Assembly: GCA_029204225.1 (NCBI GenBank)
Contig: CM055105.1
Coordinates: 18,455,226 to 18,519,225 of the forward strand
DNA length: 64,000 nucleotides
Origin: Diphasiastrum complanatum
Lineage: Eukaryota; Streptophyta; Lycopodiopsida; Lycopodiales; Lycopodiaceae
Direction: 5' to 3'
Part shown: piece after piece, positions 23,005-33,720 of the stretch
How positions within the stretch are numbered: position 1 is the stretch's first letter
Layout of the letters: the number at the start of each line of letters is the position of its first letter
The notes under the pieces: generated by a model
The model's database searches: none
What the model saw: the letters and a program-made list of their open reading frames with translations, nothing else
Told to the model about the DNA's origin: nothing
Made by a program: the position numbers and the translations under genes

Positions 23005-23282
23005 AAGGAGGAAATAATGTTACGTCCATGTCTTGTACTGATGACCATTATATGCATGTAGAGGAATATCAATAGTAACTGTTTATGAGTTTAGTAAAGG
23101 ATTAGGGTTATAGAAAGAATATTCCTAGGCTCCAGGGGTTTATATATACCTACAGGAACTTGCTATCTTCTTGTGTATTCATTCATCGTGGCTTGAGGGT
23201 AAAATTGTCAAGGATTGATCTTCAGTTTCTTTTTGGTTGGGTAGTTTGGCTCCACGACTACCATTTTGGCATTAATACAACA
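23005..23282 (+). mobile_element. Polypurine tract and LTR of a retrotransposon 3' end
   Basis: AAGGAGGAAATAA (23005-23017) precedes an LTR starting TGTTACGTCCATG at 23018 and probably ending ACAACA at 23282 (265 bp). It contains TTTATATATACC near 23138. The motif GTTGGGTAGTTTGGCTCCA is shared with the LTR at 43736. The coding part just upstream belongs to a different, copia-type relic. Confidence 0.55.
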
Positions 23283-26053
23283 ATATCTTAAAGATTTCAA
23301 TGTTTACGGTGTCACTTGGCATTTGTTGTCTAAATATTTAGGGGCCTTGCTGCCTTTCACATGCAAGAGCACTAATAGTTGGAAGTGCAATGGCCCAAGA
23401 AGTAATGCCACAACTTGAGCTCCCATAAGATGAACTTGGGGAGTAGTGGCCGACGTCTCCACTTCCTATAGTTGGCCACTATTTTTTCACTTCACATGAG
23501 AGATTTTGCATCCCACTATAGTGAGATGTGGTGCAGTTGGAGATGGTGGGAGCATGATAGCATTTAGTGATGGTGGAGACAACGAGAGGGAGAAGGATTA
23601 TGGGGGCTGGTGAGCTATCCATGTGGCGCTTGAGAAGGGGATCAACATTTTCCTTCCAAATTGGAATAGCAAACACCATGATGGGGGTGAGATAAGTGAG
23701 ATGGGGTGGAGGACTTTCATGCCATGCCATGCGATCGTGTCCCTAATCCACACAAGAATGTTTTCTCATAAGAGGATAAATAATATGCTCACCAGTCTCT
23801 ATGTCATCAACAAATGCAAACAAAAATTTCAAGACATGTCTTTAAAAATCTACAAATGAGCGTATTTTGCACAATGAGTGACCATCTCATCATTAAAAAT
23901 GGTGAGGATGAGTGATACCACCAGCTCTCCAAGCTCCCAACCCTTAGATCTTTGGGAGCCCAACCACTATCACTACAAGGATAGTTCAAAGTAAGCTCCC
24001 CTGGATAGTTCAAAGTGCGCTCCCCCATAATCCACTGTGGCCACTTAGATTAACCAATTTGCATACATGCATTAGGTCTAACTCAAAGACTAGGCCCGAG
24101 TTGCACCTTAGTAGGGCCACTTGGTTCCTATGGATTTTAGCTACATAAGACCTGATCTAAGTCTTTTCATATATAAGTATGAGGAGCACCGTCGTCTTGC
24201 GCCTTGCAGTTGCTATCTCAAAGGCACAAAGGCAAGTTATAACCTCTTTCCTCTTCATGTTGGCGTGATCTTTAGTACGTGAGATTTTCCGGCCAGTGCC
24301 CGAAACCAACATGGGCACTTCTCTTTTTGCTGATCTATTGTTTCTAATAACACAGTTATGTCTTTTGTAGGTCTAAATAATTTCTGATCATGAGCACCGT
24401 GACGAACAATTCTGCATAAATCGATATTTTGATATGGTTAAGGTATTGCGAACGTTGCGGATAGAGCACTTGCAGCGCAATCAATGTGGAATTCTTGTGA
24501 TTGAAAATCTGACCACGAGAGAGGCACCTGCGATGGTTTGTTATGCCTGCCTACGAAATCGTCGCTTTGAGACAACTGTAATAGATGGGAGTTCTTTGCG
24601 ACATTTTACTGATGCAAGGGAAGTGGGCGATCAACCTCGCACCGTTTTCAATAGTTGTCCAATAAGAATTGGCGACACTAGCAACCTTTCCGTGGCGAAA
24701 TTGTGTACAGCATCTTCAAGTTCATCTAACGGAGTAGCTGTCCCTGGTCAATCTGTAAGCGAACATGTAAGTCTTGTTGACATTGCTCCAATTATACAGG
24801 GTCGCATGAGTAGTATAGGAGAGAGTGATACGATCCGTGGGAACATCTTAACCACCTTAAAGACAATGTATTTCGGTTTTACTAAAATTGTGGGTATTGG
24901 AGTGCAACAGTCACGAAGAGAAGCCCAGCGGCTCCTAGAAAATGGTCAAGTAAGAGTGTATGAGGGTCCAAGAAAGAGAGACAAACAGCAATTTATTGTG
25001 AATGATAGCGTTGTCAAGGTGCAAATCTCTTTCCGTTTTAGGGAAGGCGGATTGACACGTAGATGGTGCTTGCTTCGAGAGTTCGCGAGCCATTTTTTTG
25101 AGCCGGAGCTTCTACAGGTGAAAATTTTATTGTCTCAGGTGAGTGATGTGTTGCGCCGGCGCCTCAAAGGGCGCTGGGACTTGAGCGGTTTCCCCAACAC
25201 GCGCTTAAGTCTAACATTCATCCATCATGCACTTACGTAAAAGCCAACTCAGAAACGTAACAAGCTTAACCATTCAAACTTAAGAAAACTGGAATCCCAA
25301 CTAACCCGAAAGCCAACTCAGAATCCGTCCCCAAAAGGTAACCAAAGGCAAAGACAAGCCACACATGAAACCCAAGGCATAGTGGTCGCCAAACTGACCA
25401 ATTGGCATAGCGGCAAGCCCCATGTCGATGACAGGGACCCTTAGGCGCCAGCGACGCAAAAAGGTTGTAGTAAGGGTCCTTCCACTTGGACCAGTCCCGG
25501 AGGCGAAACCGAAATGGTAATCATCCCCAAGGATCAACTTTATTAGATTTGGAAGAGGTTACATTCATACATAGACTGACCGGTCTCGGGGCCACCAGCA
25601 CGTGCTGGGCATTGTGCCTGGCTCGTGCTGGTAGAGGGAGCTAAGACCTGGCGCTGGTTGAGCTGCCCAAGTTTCTGTCTGCCGGACTCCCCCTATAGTT
25701 CTGCTGTGATTCGGCGCACCCCCTCTGGTTTGAAACATAGTGCTTTCTGGTAAAGCACGCTTTTTAGGACTTAGTTTTTATTTTGCTGATTAAGCCTGGC
25801 AAGCCTGGCAGAATCAGTCTGGCTCCCGGACATGGGTCCCGGGAGCCGTCCCGGCGGCCGAATCAACCTGCTTTCCTGACTAGGCCATGACTCGAGCTCC
25901 AGAGCTAGCTCATGACTTTGTGACTATTTGACTGGCTCACCACAGGTCGGAGGCTCAGTCCTTGACGTTCTAACTTGCTCTGGGACCTTAGAGAGTGTCA
26001 CCCCTTTGAGTCTTACAGGGCACGCTGGGTGCACCCGAGTCAGCTTTACAACA

Positions 26054-26363
26054 TCTAACCCGTACAGTTCGAATATGTCGCCCCGCACCCCACAAGGTAC
26101 AGACCGTGCTTTCACCTACCTAGGCAGCACTTTGCCTCATCCGTCCTACGTGCAGACAGCGCCAGGCCCGAACCGCGAGAACTGACCGTGCTTACACCTC
26201 GAGGGCAGCACTTTGACTCATCAAGTCCCCCGTTTTGCTGACCATCCCGACCGTGGACGCACCCGTGCTTACACTGTGGGCAGCACCTTGCGCAACGGTT
26301 GTCTTGACAAATCCCAAAACGTGGCCATCCCTATGAGACTTGCGTAGCTGACCGGCTAACCTG
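26054..26363 (-). mobile_element. Non-coding interior with three related blocks
   Basis: Between the two LTRs, three diverged blocks of about 50-80 bp share (A/C)GACCGTGCTT..CACC..GGCAGCAC(T/C)TTG. No ORF of note. This may be a packaging or dimerisation region, by inference only. Confidence 0.6.
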
Positions 26364-26375
26364 GCTCTGATACCA
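26364..26375 (-). promoter_or_regulatory. Primer-binding site for initiator tRNA-Met
   Basis: GCTCTGATACCA on the plus strand, i.e. TGGTATCAGAGC on the element strand, two bases from the LTR at 26378. This is the usual site complementary to the initiator tRNA-Met 3' end in plant retrotransposons. Confidence 0.9.
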
Positions 26376-28082
26376 CATGTTGCACCGGCGCCTCAAAGGG
26401 CGCTGGGACTTGAGCAGTTTTCCCAACACGTGCTTAAGTCTAACATTCATCCATCATGCACTTACATAAAAGCCAACTCAGAAACGTAACAAGCTTAACC
26501 ATTCAGACTTAAGAAAACTGGAATCCCAACCAACCCGAAAGCCAACTCAGAATCCGTCCCCAAAAGGTAACCAAAGGCAAAGACAAGCCACACATGAAAC
26601 CCAAGGCATAGTGGTCGCCAAACTGACCAATTGGCATAGCGGCAAGCCCCATGTCGATGACAGGGACCCTTAGGCGCCAGCGACGCAAAAAGGTTGTAGT
26701 AAGGGTCCTTCCACTTGGACCAGTCCCGGAGGCGAAACCGAAATGGTAATCATCCCCAAGGATCAACTTTATTAGATTTGGAAGAGGTTACATTCATACA
26801 TAGACTGACCGGTCTCGGGGCCACCAACACGTGCTGGGCATTGTGCCTGGCTCGTGCTGGTAGAGGGAGCTGAGACCTGGTGACTGGATTCCTGGCGCTG
26901 GTTGAGCTGCCCAAGTTTCTGTCTGCCGGACTCCCCCTATAGTTCTGCTGTGATTCGGCGCACCCCCTCTGGTTTGAAACATAGTGCTTTCTGGTAAAGC
27001 ACGCTTTTTAGGACTTAGTTTTTATTTTGCTGATTAAGCCTGGCAAGCCTGGCAGAATCAGTCTGGCTCCCGGACATGGGTCCCGGGAGTCGTCCCGGCG
27101 GCCGAATCAACCTGCTTTCCTGACTAGGCCATGACTCGAGCTCCAGAGCTAGCTCATGACTTTGTGACTACTTGACTAGTTCACCACAGGTCGGAGGCTC
27201 AGTCCTTGACGTTCTAACTTGCTCTGGGACCTTAGAGAGTGTCACCCCTTTGAGTCTTACAGGGCACGCTGGGTGCACCCGAGTCAGCTTTACAACATGA
27301 TGTCTATAGGTTCGCAGAAATCTCCATTGATACATTGATTGCTTTGCCAATGTATCACATCACAGATCAGCATAGAGCTTTACAAACTTCCAGCTGTGCG
27401 ATATGCTTAGAGAATTTTAGGCTGGGTGTATTAGTGTTAAAAATGCCTTGTCAGCATGTATACCACCAAGACTACATTCTCAAATGGCTTGCAGTGCAAA
27501 ATTCTTGCCCATTCTGTCGATTTGAAATGCCTTCTGATGCAATATCTACTTCTCAGTGAACTGCCTCATTACCTACATATTCCTTCAGCTTCCAGGAAGC
27601 ACCATTTCAAGCTGAACCTGAAAGTTGCTGGGAAACAAGCTTTACAAATACTGCAAGTACCCATTACAACAGCTCCTACTATTAATAATTAGCAATAGAT
27701 TATACGTAGTTAGGGTGTTCGATCAAAGACTTGTGTGATGTAAAACCACATAGCATCAAGTGGTAAGACGATTTATTCACAAAATATCTCACGCAGATGA
27801 AGTTGGTGTTGTTTTCAGTTTGTTGAATACAATGAAGATACCTTAAGTAGGCGTCTTCTGCTCTATCCTCTCTCTTTCTGTTGTGCCTGTTTTCCTGTAG
27901 TTCACTTCCATTGTTGCATATAGTACGTCAGATATCAATGAACTATTCAAATCTGGTATTTTAGGAAACATTCTACACCTCCAAGGGCATTCAGCCCATG
28001 AAGGATCTTCCTCAGGCAGTTGGGCCTGAGGAGGCGTCCTTTCTTGCCCTAATTTTTCCTTTTACTTTTATTTTTAAGTATT

Positions 28083-28205
28083 ATGGAAGGAGCCGGGCAG
28101 AAGCCATTCTGCCCGGTAAGGATTTCCAAAAAAATCTTCGGGCCTTGCGCAAATTTTTTTGGAAATCCTTACCGGGCAGAATGGCTTCTGCCCGCCTCCT
28201 TCCAT
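28083..28205. repeat. GC-rich nested palindrome E4
   Basis: Arms of 53 bp (28083-28135 and 28153-28205) match as reverse complements with about one mismatch. Inside each arm lies another palindrome, CGGGCAGAA..TTCTGCCCG, so the DNA can form a cruciform with branches. Right end CCATTGCGTAATA resembles the family terminus TTACGCA. It begins within about 10 bp of the end of the left duplication arm. Confidence 0.85.
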
Positions 28206-29750
28206 TGCGTAATAGATACCTGAAATTTTTTCAGAAGCACATTGCGAAGCATAATAAGCAGGTTCGACTTTGACTGACCAACACAAATGTGCCACGTGGC
28301 AGCTGTACGGAATCCGTACGGACGGGTACAGACATGCAGGAAAAAAAAAAAAAAAGCAGAATCTACCTTTGAAAAAAAATGCATGCATTTTCTGCTTTTT
28401 AATTTATTTGAAAATGGGCATAATATGCCACAAGTTTCCATTACTGTCACGTTTTTAGCTGTAGATTATTTTGACATGCATGAATGCAAAAGGGAGGAAT
28501 AGATTCCGGGCATGGAGGCGCCTCCATTTCCTTTGTAAATAAGGAAAAACTGAGATTACTTTTGGAGGCAAGGATAATGACCTATTCACTAAGCAATCGT
28601 GCCATAATTAAATATTAAGAGGCATATTTGACCTATGTGCAAAGGGAAACCTCAACTTAGAATTGTTAAGAGATATAGGTTGTAAAATAAATTAATACAA
28701 TGTTGATGTTACTAAGATTGATTTGAACAGAAATGTTTTCTTTTCCAGTGACAGACTTAGAATAATCAATATAAACTAAATGTACAAGTTTTTTGAAATA
28801 GATTATTTTCCTTCACTTTATTATTTACAAATTCTTAATATAAGAATTAATATACTTGAAAGCAAAAGCGGTGCAAGTGAAATTATAAGTTAAAACAAAA
28901 ATGGTAAATTTCATGGAAAAAGGCATAGTCTTCGTTCTATATATCCTTGGAAAAAAAATTGCCACTTCTTGTGGCTTCAAGCCAAAATTATCAATACAAC
29001 AACTAACAACTAACTTTTAAACAAACAAATATCTCAAGGAGATATAATAAGAAGAATTTAATGTCACTTTTAATTCATGACTAACTATATCAATCATTTT
29101 TGTCAATCATATGAGTATCTTAATCTACAAATAATTTATCTACATGGCATGAATCCTTGAATTGGAACTGAATGATAATGCATTGGACAAAGTACGACAC
29201 GATTCAGATTGTTGGAATAGGAATTATATAATCGTAGATAGTACAAGTTTGAATGTAGATACAAGGCACATTATTCCTGAAACAATACTCTGATATAATA
29301 GAGAGGGAGAACAAATTATTGTGCTCTTGCTAATAGTCTGATCACTCATTCCTCTTAGACTCTTTATCTTATTTACAGATCTTATATATATATATATAAT
29401 TTTACAATGGCAGATGTACGTGAGAGCATTCGGTGTATATCTGATCGATGGAGAGAAGAGTGGATAGCCAGGCTACCGCTTCCTCCTTTAGGCACTGTCA
29501 CCGCTTTGAGTTGTAACTGCCTTGCTCTTGCGGTGACCTCTAATTAAGGTCTGTAATTTAAAAATGGGATTAAGGCACCATGTTGTTGTTATCAGTCGCC
29601 AATTATACAAGTCGTCTTAGTTGACAAAGTCAGAGGCTTCGATGTCGGGCTTGCTTTTGAGAAGATGTCAATGACTTCGATGTCCAAGACATGGATGTCA
29701 AGCTTGCTCTTTACAAGAGCTCCAATTTGAATAGTGACTTTCGACGATCG
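28206..29750. other. No gene recognised
   Basis: AT-rich spacer between the two inverted arms, with a poly-A run near 28340, a partial palindrome around GCATGC at 28381-28388 and a short TA repeat near 29383-29398. No domains or LTR ends found. Confidence 0.45.
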
Positions 29751-30340
29751 TCAAAGACTTCGGGCAAGCCAATCAGTCGGACGTTGGAGCAGTTTGTTTG
29801 AGACCTGGGGAGAGTACTGCAATGTACTCCGATTCTGTCGAAGACATCGCGATGGAGGTCTGTTTTTGACTATTCTAAGATACTGGACCATTATTGAACA
29901 GGAAGACAAATCCAAATGTTGATCTTCTGGTGTCGATATCGTCTGCCCAATATGCATTTCTATATCCATGAAGTGTATGGATATCAGATGGATCTTCGTC
30001 TCCATAGCAGATGCAAAGGTCGATGGTAGTTTGTACATATCTAAGAACTCTGAGAAGAGCTTTCTAGTGGACCATACCAGGATTAGCCATATATTGGCTT
30101 GAGATGTATTCACTGCCATTGTCGCTTCTAAGAGCTTTGATTCTTTTGCATGTCTGCAACTTTTGGGCCACATATATCAGTATGCACAACATCCAGCAAA
30201 TCTTTAGACTTATGTTCTTGATTAAACTTAAATGGCCTTCTTGTCTACTTTCCTAAGATACAACTTTGGCAGGTAGGAGGGTCAACAATTTTGTCTCGGA
30301 AGCGAGACTGTTTCGTTTTCGTCTTCTTCTTCTTAATCGC
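29751..30340 (-). pseudogene. Ty1/copia relic with integrase fused to RNase H
   Basis: In element direction: pre-integrase CQSCILGK, then LLDVVHTDICGP with the first integrase Asp (about 30170-30205), a jump to IKALRSDNGSEY with the second Asp (about 30106-30140), then directly QYMANPG and the RNase H region (GFVFLFNNG, TSIAMSSTESEY). The rest of integrase and all of RT are missing. The deletion joint near 30100 stays in frame. Confidence 0.85.
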
Positions 30341-30502
30341 GAATGATTTTGTGTCTTTAAATTTTCTTTTGTGTGGAAGTTGTTTACAGGATCCCAGACA
30401 CGCGACCACATCATAGAACATATTCTATTCTAGCAATCAAGACACACAACACGAGACAAGGAGATACACGAAAATAGAACAACTGTATTATCAATTTAGG
30501 TT

Positions 30503-31285
30503 TTAGAGCGAGATCGTCAATGTCTCGCTCGTTGGCAGAATGACACTCTGCTCTTTCGTTGTGCTCGTTGGCAGACTTTTATGCACAACCATACTTTCTA
30601 GTATAGAGATGAATACTCTATCCATAGCTTCCTTCCAAAGATCTGAATCAGGCTGATTGAGTGCCTCTTGGACAGACGTCGGATCCTGAACAAGGTAGGC
30701 TGCAGACTCAACGATATATCGGTGAGGTGGTCTGCTAGTTCTTGATGATCTTCTGGGTAATAGAGGAAGTTGATCATTTCCATCATACTGTAGTTGCTGA
30801 ACTGCAACATCGTCATCTTCTGGTTCACTGTTGATTTGTTGTTCGTTGGAAGTAGAAGAGCTTGGACCTTCAATGGGAGTAGTCGACTGAGGAAATGAAA
30901 AGTTCAATGCGTCAGGAGAATCTGATAGGTCGGCTACATGGGGACTGTCCTTTCCTTTGAGGTCTTGAAATTGATCTTCGATAAAGATGACATCCCGGCT
31001 AGTGAATATCTTCGATGAAGATGGGATCGAACAACTTGTAGGCTTGATCTGAAGTAGTGTAGTTGATGAAAACACATTTGATACTCTGGAAGTTGAGCTT
31101 CTTCCTGAGATCACGAGGTATCTACGCAAAAGCAGTACATCTAAAAACTCGTAAGTTTGATAAAGAAGGTTTGGTACCTGTCCAAACTTCGAATGGTGTT
31201 TTGTTTGAGAGACCTTTAGTAGGACATTTGTTCTGAATATAGGTTGCTATTGAAACAGCTTCAGCCCAGAAGCACTTCGGAAAAT
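30503..31285 (-). pseudogene. Ty1/copia integrase end, linker and RT start
   Basis: The minus strand reads [15 protein letters not shown] (integrase C-terminal region), SRDVIFIEDQFQDLKGKD, a Ser/Thr/Pro-rich linker with PRRSSRTSRPPHRY, and DLWKEAMDR of the RT start, then loses similarity near 30590. The IEDQF..DLKGKD motif groups it with the copia at 1-1700. It lies upstream of the 29.75-30.34 kb fragment in the wrong order for a single element, so the two are separate relics or rearranged. Confidence 0.85.
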
Positions 31286-31891
31286 GACACTAGGATGCCA
31301 CCTAAGGAGCTCTCTTGCTTATTTAAGAGACTCCCTCTTTGTAGAAGAGAGCTTTTTGTGTATGCATTTACTCCATGTCATAATGAGAATAGCCTCCATG
31401 AGTTTGCTGCATCCTAAAGGCATGGGTGACGATTTGATGAGAACTTAGGTGTGATAAGGGATCTAGCTCTATGGTGAGATAGATTTGGCCATGTTATTAA
31501 TTCTTTTTATGACCATGAGGACAATTGTATGAGGATATAGGCTAGAATGAGAGGTCCTTGGGCCAAGAGAGACAATGATTTTTATAAATCTGGTAAATTC
31601 GAGGCCAAATTTTAGAGTCTTTGTTGATTTTGGGATAGTGTGCGAGTAACATTTTGATTTGTTGTGAGAGATTTACATCCATGTTGTGGTTAACACAAAG
31701 GAATCCTTAACGTCTGTGTGGATTTTGGAGGCAACTCTTGCCACAGAATTTTCAAGCACACAGTTGGTAATGCCACAATCTGGAATGTCTACTGTGACAG
31801 CTGGATTACTAGCAAGTTCTGCCGAAATGATTACTCTGACAGCTGGCTTAGTGATCCATTTTGCAGGAATCTCCAACCTTTGCACTGAGCA
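31286..31891. other. No gene recognised
   Basis: Non-coding sequence between the copia relic and palindrome E5. One ORF (31686-32036) runs into the GC-rich element and is not credible. Confidence 0.4.
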
Positions 31892-32013
31892 TTACGCAGG
31901 GGAAGGCCGCAGCCCTCGGGCCTTCCGTGTAGTTCGGGCCCTGGCCTCGGGCTTTCGCCCTCAGGCAACGGCCCTCCCAACACGGAAGGCCCTCCGGCAG
32001 GGCCCTCCCCCCC
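31892..32013. repeat. GC-rich palindromic element E5
   Basis: Begins ATTACGCAGGGGAAGGCC, the same terminus as E2. An inverted pair, GGGCCTTCCGTGT with ACACGGAAGGCCC, encloses a GC-rich loop. The right end is a C-run followed by A8. It lies about 30 bp outside the end of the right duplication arm, the position that E4 occupies beside the left arm. Confidence 0.7.
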
Positions 32014-32133
32014 ACAAAAAAAATCTAGGGCTATAAACGTTACATTTAAAAAAAAAGTAAAATAAAAAATTAAGGCAAGGAAGTAGGCCTCCTCGGGCCC
32101 TTCAACCTGAGGAAGGTCCTTCCTGGCTTAATG

Positions 32134-32225
32134 CCCTTGGAGGTGTATAATATTTCCTAAAATACCAGATTATAGAATACCCTTGGAGGTGTATAATATT
32201 TCCTAAAATACCAGATTATAGAATA
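32134..32225. repeat. 46-bp tandem duplication
   Basis: CCCTTGGAGGTGTATAATAT.. occurs at 32134 and again at 32180, apparently identical. The left arm has a single copy (near 27980), so this arose after the inverted duplication. Confidence 0.92.
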
Positions 32226-32590
32226 GTTCATTGCAACAATGGAAGTGAACTTCAGGAAAATAGGTACAAAAGAAAAAGAGAGGACAGAGCAGAAGACCCC
32301 TACTTAAGATATCGTCATTGTATGCAGCAAACTGAAAACAACACCAACTTCATCTGCGTGAGATATTTTGTGAATAAATCGTCTTACCACTTGATGCTCT
32401 GTGGTTTTACATCACACAAGTCTTTGATCGACCACCCTAACTACGTATAATCCATTGCTAATTATTAATTGTAGGAACTGTTGTAATGGGTACTTGCAGT
32501 ATTCGTAAAGCTTGTTTCCCAGCAGCTTTCAGGTTCAGCTTGAAATGGTGCTTCCTGGAAGCTGAAGGAATATGTAGGTAATGAGGCAGT

Positions 32591-33595
32591 TCACTGAGAA
32601 GTAGATATTGCATCAGAAGGCATTTCAAATCGACAGAATGGGCAAGAATTTCGCACTGTAAGCCATTGGAGAATGCAGTCTTGGTGATATACATGCTGAC
32701 AAGGCATTTCTAACACTAATACACCCATCGCACAGCTGGAAGTTTGTAAAGCTCTATGCTGATCTGTGATGTTATACATTGGCAAAGCAATCATTGTATC
32801 AATGGAGATTTCTGCGAATCTATAGACATCACTCGCTTAAACAATAAATTTTTCAGCTGTAGAAGCTCCGGTTCAAAAAAATGGCTCAAGAACTCTCGAA
32901 GCAACCACCATCTGCGTGTCAATCCGCCTTCCCTAAAACGGAAAGAGATTTGCACCTTGACAACGCTATCATTCACAATAAATTGCCGTTTGTCTCTCTT
33001 TCTTGGACCCTCATACACTCTTACTTGACCATTTTCTAGGAGCCGCTGGGCTTCTCTTCGTGACTGTTGCACTCCAATACCCACAATTTTAGTAAAACCG
33101 AAATACATTGTCTTGAAGGTGGTTAAGATTTCCCCACGGATCGTATCACTCTCTCCTATACTACTCATGCGACCCTGTATAATTGGAGCAATGTCAACAA
33201 GACTTACATGTTTGCTTACAGATTGACCAGGGACAGCTACTCCGTTAGATGAACTTGAAGATGCTGTACACAATGTCGCCACGGAAAGGTTGATAGTGTC
33301 TCCAATTCTTATTGGACAACTATTGAAAGCAGTGCGAGGTTGATCGCCCGCTTGCCTTGCATCAGTAAAATGTCGCAAATTAGAACTCCCACCTGTTATA
33401 GCTGTCTCAAAGCGACGATTTCGTAGGCAGGCAATACAAACCATTGCAGCCGTCTCTGATCTCGGGGTCAGATTTTCAATCACAAGAATTCCACATTGAT
33501 TGCACTGTATCCGCAACGTTCGCCATACCTTAACCATATCAAAATATTGATTTACGCAGGATTGTTCGCCACGGTGCTCAGAAATCCAGACCTAC
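32591..33595 (-). pseudogene. RING-H2 protein gene, right copy
   Basis: The same protein as the left copy. Here the N-terminal zinc ribbon is complete (CNQC and CIAC), and the Cys after HVYHQD in the RING is kept. A 1-bp deletion near 32840 shifts the frame before the RING, and a 21-bp deletion removes the second RING Cys together with its neighbours. The frame is open upstream of the Met at 33537 as far as an acceptor-like TTTTGTAG near 33596, suggesting that an upstream coding exon existed. The lesions differ from those of the left copy, so the two were lost independently. Confidence 0.8.
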
Positions 33596-33720
33596 AAAAG
33601 ACATAACTGTGTTATTAGAAACAAAACACAGCCTTTGAATTACTAGCACAATGTGCAAGTGCAGCGCCTTCTTGAACAACGAATCTGAAAAAACCTGGAC
33701 AGCTTGCAGAAAAGCAAAAA

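Larger units (their letters stand above)
25149..27297 (-). mobile_element. Complete short non-autonomous LTR retrotransposon
   Basis: Two direct repeats, 25149-26053 (905 bp) and 26378-27297 (920 bp), are nearly identical apart from a 15-bp indel. They have TG..CA ends and are flanked by the 5-bp target duplication TGATG (25144-25148 and 27298-27302). The primer-binding site on the minus strand fixes the orientation. The interior is only 324 bp and cannot encode gag or pol. LTRs this long with so small an interior give a TRIM/LARD-like layout, needing proteins from another element. The matching site in the right arm (about 32835) is empty, which confirms the boundaries. Confidence 0.93.
24434..27559 (+). 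pseudogene. RING-H2 protein gene, left copy, split by an LTR element
   Basis: Two segments, 24434-25148 and 27303-27559, would join in phase as one 323-residue reading frame if the insertion and its target duplication are discounted. The N-terminus resembles a C2-C2 zinc ribbon, but the first Cys is replaced (9-bp insertion and a TGC-to-CGC change), leaving NQCGIL and CYAC. The centre is Ser-rich, then YFGFTKIVGIG, of unknown function. The C-terminus is a RING-H2 ([16 protein letters not shown]) in which the Cys after HVYHQD is Tyr. Zinc ribbon plus C-terminal RING-H2 is the layout of BCA2/RNF126-type ubiquitin ligases. I infer an E3-like ancestor, now inactive. The ATG chosen has in-frame codons upstream, so a 5' exon may exist. 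Confidence 0.8.
23787..28075 (+). repeat. Inverted duplication, left arm
   Basis: Matches the reverse complement of 32045-34800 over its length, apart from a 2.15-kb LTR element (25149-27297 plus target duplication) present only here and about 290 bp present only in the right arm. Shared anchors run from ATATGCTCACC near 23787, through the RING-H2 gene, to the Gly/Pro-rich-coding and poly-T stretch at 28005-28075. The arms are diverged by many substitutions, so the duplication is not recent. Confidence 0.88.

Noticed and set aside
25301-26766. Same minus-strand ORF of about 80 codons found twice
   Set aside because: It lies in the two LTR copies, so its repetition comes from the LTR, with no recognisable domain.
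2511-32013. GC-rich islands as contamination or transferred bacterial DNA
   Set aside because: Each is only about 120-150 bp, palindromic and shares termini with the others, which fits a repeat family and not foreign genes.
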